From: Pseudomonas sp. UBA4617
Lineage (GTDB): Bacteria; Pseudomonadota; Gammaproteobacteria; Pseudomonadales; Pseudomonadaceae
Assembly: GCF_002386445.1 (NCBI RefSeq)
Contig: NZ_DGIR01000034.1
Location: 103,135 to 167,134, forward strand
Direction of reading: 5' to 3'
DNA length: 64,000 nt
The notes under the pieces were generated by a model. That model was not told where the DNA came from and made no database searches. It was given only the letters and a program-made list of their open reading frames with translations. Shown here in pieces: positions 19,499 through 28,489 of the stretch (positions are counted from its first letter, which is position 1; each line of letters starts with the position of its first letter). Made by a program: the position numbers and the translations under genes.

Positions 19499-20920
19499 TC
19501 AATAAGCCTGCTTACCGGTGAATGCGTTCAACGTACGCAACAGGATCACGAAATCCAGCCACAGCGACCAGTTGTTGATGTACTCGATGTCCGAGTCGAC
19601 GCGCTGGATCATCTGCTCGATGTCCTTGGTCTCGCCCCGGAACCCGCGCACCTGTGCCAGGCCGGTCATGCCAGGCTTGATATTGTGGCGGGCGAAGTAA
19701 TCGACGATGTCCTGCGAATACAGCGTGTCATGCTGCAGGGCATGCGGTCGCGGCCCGACCAGCGACATTTCCCCGGTCAGGACATTGAACAGCTGCGGCA
19801 GCTCGTCCAGGCTGGTACGGCGGATGAACGCACCGACCCGGGTCAGCCGCGGGTCATTCTTCTGCGCCTGCCTGATCACGCCCTCCTCCGGCTGGTGCAC
19901 ATGCATGCTCCTGAACTTCCAGATACGGAACGCTTCCCCGGTCCAGCCGGTGCGTTCCTGGCGAAAGAACACCGGGCCCCGGCTATCCAGCTTGATCGCT
20001 ACTGCCACGGCCAGCAGCACCGGCGAGGCAAACAGCAGGATCAGCGCCGCCAATACCCTGTCCTCGAGGTTTTTCAGGAACAGGCTCGTACCCGTCAGCG
20101 GCGTCTCCGACAAGGTCAGCACCGGAATGCCGGCGATTTCCCGCACGCTGTGGTTGATCAGGCGCAAGGAGAAGATGTCAGGCACCCAGTTCACCGCAAT
20201 GCACTTGTCGAGCAACTTCAGGTACACATCGTTGATGACCTCGGAACCGCCCAGTGGCGTGACCAGGTACACCGTGCGGATGGCGTGCCGGGCGACGATC
20301 TCGTCCAGCGCGGCGATGTGCCCGAGCACCGGCAGGCGTTGCTTGCCCTCGGCAACCTCGCGCCCCGGCTCGTCAGGCTCGTCGATCAGCACGCAGCCCA
20401 GCACCCGCTCGCCGAACCAGGGGTTATTACTGATTTTCTGATAAAGGAAATTGGCCAGGTCACCGGCGCCGATGATCAGGGCATTGTCCAGCCGCGCATG
20501 TGCGCTGAAGCGCTTTTGCAGTTCTCGCACGGCAAAGTGCAGGAACAACTGGGCGATGTAGCCGATGAAGAACAGTTGCACGACTAGCAACCGCGAGTAG
20601 GTTTCGCTCTGTTTGGTCAGGAAGGCCATCACCACCAGGAAGCAGAAGGTCGCCGACCACGCCTTGAACAGCCGGAACGCCTTGATCGACAGGCCGACGT
20701 TGGTGCGGTAGATCGCATAGTGATCGTAGATCACCGCCAGTGCGCCAATCAGCAACAGCAACATGATCACGTAATCGGAGGTGATATAGCCGAACCGCTC
20801 GTAGATCAGGTACCAGGCGATACCGGTGACGGCTATTCCGTCGAGACCGGCCTGGATGGCGTTACTGACGCTGCTTCTTCTCTGAAGCAAGGAACGACTG
20901 CTTCTGGGTTCGAAAACCAT
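19499..20920 (-). CDS. Undecaprenyl-phosphate sugar-1-phosphate transferase (WcaJ-like)
   Basis: A 473-residue membrane enzyme that starts polysaccharide repeat synthesis by moving a hexose-1-phosphate from a UDP-sugar to undecaprenyl phosphate. The N-terminus has four transmembrane helices (about 25-150) and a Rossmann-like cytoplasmic domain (ALIIGAGDLANFLYQK). The C-terminal catalytic domain carries the conserved FRQERTGWTG, KFRSM, RRTSLDELPQ and VGPRPHA motifs. The GAGG six bases before the ATG at 20920 sets the start; 20932 is an alternative ATG. As the last gene of the left block, it is the initiator of the exopolysaccharide unit; glucose or galactose is the likely first sugar. Confidence 0.9.
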   Translation of the reverse strand: MVFEPRSSRSLLQRRSSVSNAIQAGLDGIAVTGIAWYLIYERFGYITSDYVIMLLLLIGALAVIYDHYAIYRTNVGLSIKAFRLFKAWSATFCFLVVMAFLTKQSETYSRLLVVQLFFIGYIAQLFLHFAVRELQKRFSAHARLDNALIIGAGDLANFLYQKISNNPWFGERVLGCVLIDEPDEPGREVAEGKQRLPVLGHIAALDEIVARHAIRTVYLVTPLGGSEVINDVYLKLLDKCIAVNWVPDIFSLRLINHSVREIAGIPVLTLSETPLTGTSLFLKNLEDRVLAALILLFASPVLLAVAVAIKLDSRGPVFFRQERTGWTGEAFRIWKFRSMHVHQPEEGVIRQAQKNDPRLTRVGAFIRRTSLDELPQLFNVLTGEMSLVGPRPHALQHDTLYSQDIVDYFARHNIKPGMTGLAQVRGFRGETKDIEQMIQRVDSDIEYINNWSLWLDFVILLRTLNAFTGKQAY

Positions 20921-21091
20921 CTCAGACCTCATCAATTCACGCGCAGCAAGTCCTTTTGATCAAACCGCAAGCCTGGAACGGCCCATGCAAAACCAGCGAA
21001 ACAGCATCGTGCAGCCCACCGCCTTGCTCTCACTGTAGCAGCCAGCCGCCATCAACGTGCCAGCCCCACCGACCGCGCGGGGTCCGTCCGT

Positions 21092-21844
21092 CTACACGCT
21101 GCGTCCGCTGCCCCCTGCGCTGCGGCGGTACAGCAAAGCGCGCAGCAGGAACAACGGGTTGCCCGCCACATAGCGCATGAACAGGCGCTTCGGTTCGCGC
21201 GACAACCGGTACAACCATTCCCCGCCCACACGCCGCAGCCACAGCGGCGCTCGGCTGACCTTGCCGCCGAGAAAATCGAGGATCGCCCCACCACATACGA
21301 TCAGGCACGGTTCACCAGTGGCCGCCAACTGCGCCGCTACCGCCTCCTGCCTGGGCATGCCCATGCCCAGCACGATCAGTTCGGGGCGCTGCTCCCTGGC
21401 CAGTTGCAGATAGGTTTCCAGGCTGGCAAATCCATCATGGACCGATACCGGCACCACCCCGAACAGGGTGGCGCTGCGCTGCGCGGCCTGGTCCAGGTAG
21501 GGTTGCCGGGTGCCCCAGAATGCCACCCGCCGCCCGCGGTAGGCAGCCATCAGCCGGGGAATGAAGTCGGTACCATTCATGTTGAGCCCGGGCTCCAGGC
21601 CGAGGTGGCGATAGAGAATCGCCATGCCGGCGCCGTCACGCAGCAGCACGTCGGCCGCCGACAATGCCTGAGCGTACGCGCCGTCGCGCACGACCAGGTT
21701 CATCGCATGGGCATTGACGAAACCTAGCACGGTCGGGCTCTGCACGACGGCCAGCCGGTCGAGCAGGCGCTGCGCGGCAGCGTCGTCAGCCACGGCTTCG
21801 AGCTTGTCGATGATGCCGGCCCAGCGCTGCTGCCATTCAGTCAT
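21092..21844 (-). CDS. WecB/TagA/CpsF family glycosyltransferase
   Basis: A 250-residue GT26 enzyme with the family motifs FVNAHAMNLV, LRDGAGMAILYRHLG, MNGTDFIP, GMGMPRQE and GGAILDFLGG. Such enzymes add a UDP-activated hexosamine or hexuronate to an undecaprenyl-linked sugar and commonly act second in repeat-unit assembly. The C-terminal basic tail would contact the membrane. It overlaps the stop of the GT2 gene at 21844 by one base and lies 171 bases before the initiating transferase, so it is in the same transcription unit. Confidence 0.9.
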   Translation of the reverse strand: MTEWQQRWAGIIDKLEAVADDAAAQRLLDRLAVVQSPTVLGFVNAHAMNLVVRDGAYAQALSAADVLLRDGAGMAILYRHLGLEPGLNMNGTDFIPRLMAAYRGRRVAFWGTRQPYLDQAAQRSATLFGVVPVSVHDGFASLETYLQLAREQRPELIVLGMGMPRQEAVAAQLAATGEPCLIVCGGAILDFLGGKVSRAPLWLRRVGGEWLYRLSREPKRLFMRYVAGNPLFLLRALLYRRSAGGSGRSV

Positions 21845-23031
21845 CAGTCTTCATCCCGCTTCGAACGTACCCAGTCAACCTGGCGCTTGATCAGGAACCC
21901 CAGGTACATGGGGACCTTCCTTGCCGCGTAGAACGGTGCATACAGCAATACGGAAAACGGGATCAATTCACGACAGAAACGCGCCCACGCCAGCATGACG
22001 GCAAGGCCCAGCAGCGCCAGCGCCCACAGGGCGATCCACGCCGGTGCCGCGACGCCGAACAGCAGGTAAGCCGCCCAGGCCACCAGGTTGACCCCGAGCA
22101 AGGCCAGCACCAGCAATGCCAGGGGCGGCACCAGCAGGTCGAGGGTCATCGCCAGCAAGCTGCCGTTGCCTTGCCTGACGGCGGCCAGCGCACGCTTCGG
22201 AGCATCGCTCAGCATCAACCCCAGGTGGCCATGCTCCCAGCGGGTGCGCTGGCTGTTCAGGCCCTGCTGACTGGCTGGAAACTGGCTGGTGACCAACGCC
22301 TCGGGGCAGAAGACCGGGGGTTTGCCTTGCTGGCACAGATCCAGGCCCAGTTTCACATCCTCCACCAGGTGCCCATTGGCCAGGTCGACCAGGGCCAGGT
22401 CACGCCAACCGAACGCCATGCCCGCGCCCATCAATTGGCAAGGCAGGCCCAGCCGCGCCCAACCGCGCGGGCGCACCAGGTTCTTGACCCGCCAGGCGAA
22501 TTCGGCGATCTGGACTTTCGTTCCGGCCCCCGCCGGGGCATGCGTCAGGTACAGCGCCTGCACCGGCCGCGCGACTTCGTGGCAACGACGCGCCAGGCGC
22601 TCGATAGCGCCTTCGCCGACCCGGCAATCGGCATCTATCACGATCACTACCTCGGGCGGCTGACGGGCCAGGTGGCGCACGCCAAAGTCCAAGGCATAGC
22701 CCTTGCCACGCAAGCGCAGGTCGTGGCGTTCGACCACCTCCGCGCCGGCCTCGCGGGCCAGTTGCGCGGTGTCGTCGGTGCAGTTGTCCGCCACTACCAG
22801 CAACCGGTCGCCGGCCTGCAATTGCGGGGCGATGCTCGCCAGCGTGGCGTGGATGATCGAAGCTTCGTCATGCGCTGGCACCAGCACTGCCACCTGCGGA
22901 CGCCTGTTGCCGCCCAGGGGCTGCGCCTGCCTCGGCAGGCAAGCCAGCAGCACTTGCCCCAACAGCAGCAGTACTGGCAACAGGACGATGAGCGCCAGGA
23001 TGCCGAGTAACCAAGCCAATACACTGATCAT
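21844..23031 (-). CDS. Membrane glycosyltransferase, GT2 family
   Basis: A 395-residue processive-looking glycosyltransferase. An N-terminal transmembrane helix (LLGILALIVLLPVLLLLGQVLLA) is followed by the GT-A domain with VLVPAHDEASII and the metal-binding VIVIDADCRV, then QRTRWEHGHLG, and two or three C-terminal helices around 300-365. The DxD and QxxRW-like motif put it in the synthase-like GT2 group. Its ATG overlaps the stop of the upstream GT4 gene as ATGA (translational coupling). Sugar and acceptor are unknown, but it acts on the inner face of the inner membrane in repeat-unit or chain assembly. Confidence 0.88.
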   Translation of the reverse strand: MISVLAWLLGILALIVLLPVLLLLGQVLLACLPRQAQPLGGNRRPQVAVLVPAHDEASIIHATLASIAPQLQAGDRLLVVADNCTDDTAQLAREAGAEVVERHDLRLRGKGYALDFGVRHLARQPPEVVIVIDADCRVGEGAIERLARRCHEVARPVQALYLTHAPAGAGTKVQIAEFAWRVKNLVRPRGWARLGLPCQLMGAGMAFGWRDLALVDLANGHLVEDVKLGLDLCQQGKPPVFCPEALVTSQFPASQQGLNSQRTRWEHGHLGLMLSDAPKRALAAVRQGNGSLLAMTLDLLVPPLALLVLALLGVNLVAWAAYLLFGVAAPAWIALWALALLGLAVMLAWARFCRELIPFSVLLYAPFYAARKVPMYLGFLIKRQVDWVRSKRDED

Positions 23032-24230
23032 GCGGATGCCTTGAAATAATCGGCCAACCGGGCCGCCTCGGTGTCGATATCATGCCGTTGCAGCACACGC
23101 TGGCGGGCCGCCTCGCCCATACGTTGCAGCACCTCGACAGGTTGCGCCAGGCACTCGGCCATGGCCGTCACCAGCTCGTCAACGGCGCCGGCGGGAAACA
23201 ACCAGCCGTTCTCGCCCGGCTGAACCAGCTCGGGAATGCCCGCCACATAGGTTGTCAGCACCGGTCGGCGCAAGGCCATGGCCTCCATGATCACCACTGG
23301 CAGCCCCTCGGCGAAGCTGGGCAGCACCAGTGCGCGGGCGGCAAGGATCTCTTCGCGCACCTGGGCACTGCTGATCCAGCCGGTGATACGTACCTGGCGC
23401 TGCAAGCCATACCGGGCAATCAATGCCTCGACCTGCCCACGCATCTCGCCGTCACCGGCCAGCACCAGCTCGAAACCGACCGGTCGGGCGGCCAATATCC
23501 GCGCGGCTTCGAGCAACAGCAGTTGCCCTTTCTGCTCGCACAAGCGCCCGACACACACCAGCCGCGGCGCCGCCGGCAGGCTGACCGGCGCCACCTCGTG
23601 GAAACTGCGCTCGAGGCCGCAATGCACCACCTTCACCTTGGCCCAGTGGTCGTGTGCCACCCAGCGCAACACCTGGCTGCGCCCATACGAACTGACGGCC
23701 GCGACGAACGCGGCACGCCGCACCTTTTCGCCCATGTGCAGAAATTGCGGTTTGTCGAATTCCTCCGGGCCGTGCACGGTAAAGCTGTAGGCCGGCCCAC
23801 CCAGCACGTGGGCCAGCATCACCACCTCGGTGGAATTGGTGCCGAAATGGGCGTGCACGTGTTGTGCCTTGCCTGCCTGCAGCCACTGCAGCACCTGGCA
23901 GGCCTCGGCCAGGTAGACCAGGTGGTAGGGCCAGGCGCGGTCGGCGCGCAGGCCGAGGCGCATGGCCAGCCACAGCGCGCCGAAGAACTGCCGTGGCTGC
24001 CCACAGAGTACTTGCCAAATGGGTTTGAGCAGGCCCGCGATGCCGCTTTGCAGCACATAGCGGGTCTTGTCGCGTTCGTTTGCGTCTTCGCCGTCCTGCA
24101 GCTGCGCGTCCCAGCCGCGCAGGGCAATACGCTGCACCGCTACCCCCTGGCGCTCCAGCGCAAGGATTTCACGGCGGATGAAACTGTGGCTGACCTTCGG
24201 ATACTGGTTGATGAAATAGGCAATGCGCAT
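23028..24230 (-). CDS. Glycosyltransferase, GT4 family
   Basis: A 400-residue retaining glycosyltransferase with GT-B fold. The N-terminus RIAYFINQYPKVSHSFIRREI is the typical start of exopolysaccharide GT4 proteins of the WcaL/AmsK group, and the donor-binding half contains VCVGRLCEQKGQLLLLEA and the EX7E motif FAEGLPVVIMEAMALRRP. It would transfer a nucleotide-activated hexose in the repeat unit. The start at 24230 follows family usage; an ATG at 24254 is in frame and not excluded. The stop overlaps the next gene by four bases, so it belongs to a tightly coupled operon. Confidence 0.9.
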   Translation of the reverse strand: MRIAYFINQYPKVSHSFIRREILALERQGVAVQRIALRGWDAQLQDGEDANERDKTRYVLQSGIAGLLKPIWQVLCGQPRQFFGALWLAMRLGLRADRAWPYHLVYLAEACQVLQWLQAGKAQHVHAHFGTNSTEVVMLAHVLGGPAYSFTVHGPEEFDKPQFLHMGEKVRRAAFVAAVSSYGRSQVLRWVAHDHWAKVKVVHCGLERSFHEVAPVSLPAAPRLVCVGRLCEQKGQLLLLEAARILAARPVGFELVLAGDGEMRGQVEALIARYGLQRQVRITGWISSAQVREEILAARALVLPSFAEGLPVVIMEAMALRRPVLTTYVAGIPELVQPGENGWLFPAGAVDELVTAMAECLAQPVEVLQRMGEAARQRVLQRHDIDTEAARLADYFKASA

Positions 24231-24290
24231 AGGAATCCAGATCAAGACCCGCATGATGAACCCTTGGACCTCCCACAGTACCGCCAGCGT

Positions 24291-25292
24291 TTACTTCAAG
24301 CTGTCGACTACCGGTGGCCGGCGTCCCGCCGATGCTCCTGCGTCAGGTGCATCCCCCTGCTTCTCTTGTAGTCCAAGGTTGTGACCGCTGCCTGCCAAAG
24401 CTGCCTGCAAACGTGCGAAAACATCGTCGAGTAGCGCCTGACGGCGGCGGTACATCGCTCGTTTCTTGGCCGCAATGTCCTGTTCCGCGCGCTGCGCCGG
24501 GGCCAGCGGCAGCTCAAAGAAGTCCGCACGATGGCAGGTCATGCCGCCATGCTCCTGCCATATCACGTCATAATTGGCGGCCAGCTCCTGACCCTTGTCG
24601 TTGCCGAAATACGGGTGCCGGTGGTGGCGACAGGCATCAGTGACGGCGTACAGGTGTTCCACGCCGAGCATCCTGGCCAGGCACTTCAACGCTTCGAGCA
24701 GCAGGCTACGCGGGCGTAGCCCCTCGAAATCCTTGGTCAGGTCACGGTAGATGGCCAGCGAGGTCTCGCTGTCGACGCCCTTGTGGATGCCTTGCACGGC
24801 GCCGATGAACAGGCACAGTTCGCCTTCGCTGCGGCACAGGGTAAATGCCAGGGAGGCCACGCGCAGGTCATTCTGGAACAGGTTCAGCACCAGTTCGCCT
24901 TCACGCTTGAACCAGATCGGCCGGTCGAGCAGCAGGCGGCAACCCGGCGAATGGCTGGTCAGCTCGCACACTACCCGGCTGTCGGCCCGGTCCAGCAGCA
25001 ACAGCGACGGAAATTTTCCGGCCACCACCTCGAAATGCGATGCCACCACCTCCAGGCGCTGCGGCGCTTCCCAGCATTTGCTGATATAGGGCCATTGCAC
25101 GACGCCGAGGCAATCCCCGCCCAGCCGGCGCCAGCGCCCATCGCCAAGTGCCTGGGCCATGCGTTGCAGGAAGGCATTCAGCTCGGGCCAATGCCGAGCC
25201 ATCTGGCGCATCAGCCGGTATTTGTTGTTCAGCGCCCGCAACGAGTAGCCCGGTTGCAGGGTGAACACGCTTCTGATGATCGTGCCGAGCAT
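24291..25292 (-). CDS. VirK/YbjX (DUF535) family protein
   Basis: A 333-residue cytoplasmic protein. The central part shows the DUF535 pattern: LYRD-like LAIYRDLTKDFEGLRPRSLL, ALKCLARMLGVEHLYAV and the preceding GAVQGIHKG. The N-terminus lacks a signal peptide, and the last 40 residues are low-complexity (GDAPDAGASAGRRPPVVDS). In enterobacteria the family (VirK, SomA/YbjX) affects lipid A remodelling and resistance to peptides, with no known enzyme activity. Its place between two glycosyltransferase genes of an exopolysaccharide operon is unusual, and suggests a role in polymer decoration or envelope coordination, which is inference. Confidence 0.8.
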   Translation of the reverse strand: MLGTIIRSVFTLQPGYSLRALNNKYRLMRQMARHWPELNAFLQRMAQALGDGRWRRLGGDCLGVVQWPYISKCWEAPQRLEVVASHFEVVAGKFPSLLLLDRADSRVVCELTSHSPGCRLLLDRPIWFKREGELVLNLFQNDLRVASLAFTLCRSEGELCLFIGAVQGIHKGVDSETSLAIYRDLTKDFEGLRPRSLLLEALKCLARMLGVEHLYAVTDACRHHRHPYFGNDKGQELAANYDVIWQEHGGMTCHRADFFELPLAPAQRAEQDIAAKKRAMYRRRQALLDDVFARLQAALAGSGHNLGLQEKQGDAPDAGASAGRRPPVVDSLK

Positions 25293-25302
25293 CCGTGGTC
25301 CC

Positions 25303-26289
25303 TCATTTGTATTCGATCAAGGCCGGTTTGCCAGCCATGAAGTGCTGGTGCAGGAACCTCAGCTGACCGAGCATTTCCGGAAACTTGCCCAATACCAGGA
25401 ACACTGCCCGTAGCCAGTTCTCTCGTACCGATCGGCCTCCGCGACGAGCCAGGCGCCAGGCCTGCAGCGGGTAGACCAGCAACAACGCCAGGCCCCAGGC
25501 GCCGAGCGCCAGGCAGGCCAGCAGGGTCGCCAGCGGTATGCCCAGGCCCCAGACCCAGGCCCGGCGTGACTCGCGCAGCCAGTGCCGCTCCGGCGCCTGG
25601 CCATGCAGGTAAGCGCCTTCTGCATAAGCATGGCCGGCACGCAGGCTGCGTCGCCACCATTGGCTGAAACGAGTCATGCCGGCGTCGTGCAGGGTCATCT
25701 CGACATCCAGGCGCCAGACCTTCCAGCCCCTGGCTCGCAGGCGCACGCACAGCTCGGGCTCTTCGCCGGCGATCAGCCCGCTGCGGAAGCCGCCAACAGC
25801 GGCGAAGGCGTCTGCCCGCATCAACGCGTCGCCACCGCACGCCTTGGCTTCGCCGATCGGGGTATCCCATTCCAGGTCGCAGAGCAGGTTGTAGACCGAG
25901 CGTTGCGGGAAACGCTCGCGGCGCCGGCCACACACCACCGCCACATGAGGGTGGCGAACGAGAAACGCCTGGGCCGTGGCCAGCCAGCCAGCGTCGACCT
26001 CGCAATCGCCGTCGACGAACTGCACCAGGCGCAGCGACGGCAGCAGCCGTTGCAAAGCGGCAAAGCCTTCATTGCGCGCACGGGCGGCGGTGAACGGCTG
26101 GCCCATGTCCAGCGCCAGCACTTCCACCCCGAGGCTACGGGCCAGGTGCGGTGAACCATCGGAAGAACCCGAGTCGACGTACAGCACCTGGTCCGCGCCA
26201 TGCGCCAGCGACCGCAGGCAACGCTCGAGGCGCTGGCCTTCGTTGCGGCCTATCACCACCACGCCAAGCCCGCTCGCCATGGGTTTCAC
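25303..26289 (-). CDS. Glycosyltransferase, GT2 family
   Basis: A 328-residue GT-A glycosyltransferase. The N-terminus GVVVIGRNEGQRLERCLRSL and the metal-site YVDSGSSDGSP plus FVDGDCEVD give the fold, and a C-terminal hydrophobic stretch (ATLLACLALGAWGLALLLVY) would tether it to the membrane. Its GTG start at 26289 overlaps the stop of the acetyltransferase gene as GTGA, the sign of coupling; an ATG three codons in (26280) is an alternative. It contributes one sugar of the repeat unit; which one cannot be told. Confidence 0.87.
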   Translation of the reverse strand: MKPMASGLGVVVIGRNEGQRLERCLRSLAHGADQVLYVDSGSSDGSPHLARSLGVEVLALDMGQPFTAARARNEGFAALQRLLPSLRLVQFVDGDCEVDAGWLATAQAFLVRHPHVAVVCGRRRERFPQRSVYNLLCDLEWDTPIGEAKACGGDALMRADAFAAVGGFRSGLIAGEEPELCVRLRARGWKVWRLDVEMTLHDAGMTRFSQWWRRSLRAGHAYAEGAYLHGQAPERHWLRESRRAWVWGLGIPLATLLACLALGAWGLALLLVYPLQAWRLARRGGRSVRENWLRAVFLVLGKFPEMLGQLRFLHQHFMAGKPALIEYK

Positions 26290-26810
26290 CCGGCCGGCGC
26301 CGTGGTGGCCGCCCGCCTGGCCTTGACGGTGGCCGGTACCCCCACCGCCAGCGAGTCGTCCGGCACATCCACCAGCACCACGGCGTTGGCACCGATCACC
26401 ACGTTGTTGCCAATGCGAATGCTGCCCAGCACCTTGGCCCCGCTACCGATATCGACATTGTTGCCGAACACCGGTGCAATCGGCTCGTTGACGTTCTTCA
26501 GGCCCACCACCACGCCGTTGCGGATACGACAGTCATCGCCAAACCGGGCATAGCCGCTGATCACGATGCCGCCGAAATGATCGATGACGAAGTTGCGCCC
26601 AATCACCACTTCGCACGGCAGCTCCACACCGGTAATGATCTGCACGCATTTGAACAACACCTTGTACAGCATGGAACACAGCTTGCGCAGCAGCGCCGGG
26701 CGCACGCCATAGCGCCAGCGGCCGAAGCGGTACACCAGCAGTACCCAGAAGCCCTGGGCGCCCCAGTCGCCGCCATGGGCGCGCAGGTCGGCACGGATAT
26801 TTTCGAACAT
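26286..26810 (-). CDS. Serine acetyltransferase-like hexapeptide acyltransferase
   Basis: A 174-residue left-handed beta-helix acyltransferase. The N-terminal FENIRADLRAHGGDWGAQGFW is the CysE-like lead, and the imperfect hexapeptide repeats run from about 75 to 155 (IGRNFVIDHFGG, GARFGDDCRIRNGV, IGSGAKVLGSIRIGNNVVIG). His in the FVIDHFGG segment is the expected general base. Because it is embedded in a polysaccharide operon, it more likely O-acetylates a sugar of the polymer than makes O-acetylserine. ATG 26810 is preferred; the longer reading to 26909 overlaps the previous gene. Confidence 0.82.
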   Translation of the reverse strand: MFENIRADLRAHGGDWGAQGFWVLLVYRFGRWRYGVRPALLRKLCSMLYKVLFKCVQIITGVELPCEVVIGRNFVIDHFGGIVISGYARFGDDCRIRNGVVVGLKNVNEPIAPVFGNNVDIGSGAKVLGSIRIGNNVVIGANAVVLVDVPDDSLAVGVPATVKARRAATTAPAG

Positions 26811-26818
26811 GGCTCCCC

Positions 26819-27775
26819 CTACCGGGTCGGTTGCTTGGCGTACCGGGTCTTGAACAACAGGGACCAGGTCGCCCGACAGTGACGCCAGCAGGCACGGATC
26901 GCGCCCCAACCGCGTCGTTTCAACAGCGCCTTGAGTGCCAGCAGCAGGTCGCCCAAGGTCACCAGCAACATGTGCAGGGCAAGCCCTGCCCGGCCGTGAT
27001 GTTTGCGGAAGTACAGCAATTCGCTTTCGATCTGGTAGGCCGAAATCTGTCGGCTGGCCGCCTCCAGTTCGGCTACCGAGCGGGAGCTCTCGCCGCCAAT
27101 GTGCACCACTGTGGTGTGCGGGTAGAACACCACTTTCCAGCCCGCCGCCTTGACCCGCTTGCAGTGGTCGACTTCTTCGTAATAGAGAAAGTAGCGCGGG
27201 TCGAACAGGCCTACCTGGTCGAGCACTTCACGGCGCACCAGGTAGAAGCAGCCAGGCAGCCAGTCGCATTCGCGGACCGACGCGTGGTCCCAGTCCATCT
27301 CGTCGACCATCTTCAGGCGTGGAAAGAAGCGCCCTAGCCCGGTACGCCCGACGAAGACATTGAGTGGTGTGGGAAAGTAGCGGCAACTGGGTTGCAGGTC
27401 GCCATCGCGGCCCTCCAGGCGCACGCCCAGGACGCCGCACTCGGGGTGCGCCTCCATGTAATCGAGGGTCTTTTGCAGGGAATCGGCAGCCACGAAGGCG
27501 TCGGTGTTCAGCAGCAAGGCGTACTTGCCCTTCAAGTGCGCCAGCAGCTGGTTGTTGGCCCGGCCGAAGCCGACGTTGTGCGTGTTGCTCAACAGCAGCG
27601 CCTGCGGGCACACCTGGGCCATGCGCTGCACCGAGTCATCCACCGAGGCATTGTCCACCACCAGGTAGTTGGCCAGGCGTTCACCATCAGCCCGGCGCAG
27701 CGCATCGAACATCGGCTGCAGCAGGCCGGCCGTGTTGAAGTTGACCACCATGACATCGACCGGTTTGCTAGCCAT
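26819..27775 (-). CDS. Glycosyltransferase, GT2 family (rhamnosyltransferase-like)
   Basis: A 318-residue enzyme with the GT2 start VDVMVVNFNTAGLLQPMFDAL, a YLVVDNASVDDS segment and the LLNTDAFV motif in place of the classical DxD, followed by YYEEVDHCKRVKAAGWKVVFYPH. This layout is typical of the rhamnosyl/galactofuranosyl transferases of cell-surface glycans. A C-terminal amphipathic or membrane segment (ALHMLLVTLGDLLLALKAL) may dock it on the inner membrane. Its start overlaps the neighbouring acyltransferase stop by eight bases. It adds one sugar to the lipid-linked repeat. Confidence 0.87.
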   Translation of the reverse strand: MASKPVDVMVVNFNTAGLLQPMFDALRRADGERLANYLVVDNASVDDSVQRMAQVCPQALLLSNTHNVGFGRANNQLLAHLKGKYALLLNTDAFVAADSLQKTLDYMEAHPECGVLGVRLEGRDGDLQPSCRYFPTPLNVFVGRTGLGRFFPRLKMVDEMDWDHASVRECDWLPGCFYLVRREVLDQVGLFDPRYFLYYEEVDHCKRVKAAGWKVVFYPHTTVVHIGGESSRSVAELEAASRQISAYQIESELLYFRKHHGRAGLALHMLLVTLGDLLLALKALLKRRGWGAIRACWRHCRATWSLLFKTRYAKQPTR

Positions 27776-28385
27776 TGCCGCCCTCCCCGAAGAAGTACTG
27801 GCGCCTTTGCGCCATCAGCAGCGGTTCCAGTTCGGGGTCATAGGCGCCGTTGCGCTGCTTGACCAGGCCGATCCACGGGTAAGCTTCGCAACGCGCCTCG
27901 ACCCGTTTGATCAACTCCTCGGTGGTGCAGATGAATTGTGCCGGGTTGCCGCCGAACACCGTGCCCGGCGGCACGTCCTTGGTCACCACCGCGCCTGCGG
28001 CGACGATCGACTCGGGACCGATGGTCACACGCGGCATGATGATCGCCCCGTGGCCGATGAAGCAGTTGTCCTTGATGTCAATGAAACCGACCGAGTCCAG
28101 GTGCTTGCCGAAGCGGTGCTCGATCAGCAACACCACCCCGTCATGACCGATCAGCGTGCAGTCGGCCAGGCCCACGCTGTTGCCAATGCGCACCAGCGAA
28201 GGGTCGAGGAACTTGCTGCCCGGGTTGGCATGGAAGTGCCTGCCCACCGAATGAAAGTTGCCCCAACGGGTAAGGAAGGCGCCCCACTCAAGCGGAGTGG
28301 GTCTGCAGAACCTGCGGTAGAACGAGGCTCCTCGCCCGGTTGCATGAACATAATGCGCTACTGCCTTGCGTATCCATCCGTTCAT
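27768..28385 (-). CDS. Hexapeptide acyltransferase (WcaF/NodL-like)
   Basis: A 205-residue left-handed beta-helix acyltransferase. Repeats run from about 75 to 150 (NSVGLADCTLIGHDGV, IKDNCFIGHGAIIMPRVTIG, SIVAAGAVVTKDVPPGTVFGGNPA), and that last segment is the signature of sugar O-acetyltransferases. The N-terminal part (NGWIRKAVAHYVHATG) has no signal peptide. It would add acetyl or a similar group to a sugar at the cytoplasmic side. ATG 28385 is supported by GAGG upstream; a longer reading starts at 28433. This is the second acyltransferase in the operon, so the polymer is probably doubly substituted. Confidence 0.84.
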   Translation of the reverse strand: MNGWIRKAVAHYVHATGRGASFYRRFCRPTPLEWGAFLTRWGNFHSVGRHFHANPGSKFLDPSLVRIGNSVGLADCTLIGHDGVVLLIEHRFGKHLDSVGFIDIKDNCFIGHGAIIMPRVTIGPESIVAAGAVVTKDVPPGTVFGGNPAQFICTTEELIKRVEARCEAYPWIGLVKQRNGAYDPELEPLLMAQRRQYFFGEGGNG

Positions 28386-28489
28386 CCTGCCAGCCTCGCA
28401 ATCAAAGCAATCTGGACTGTTTCTGAGGCGCATCCGGTCTCGTTGTCATGGGTGCCGACCGCGCGCACTCAACCCGTTTCCCACCTGTA

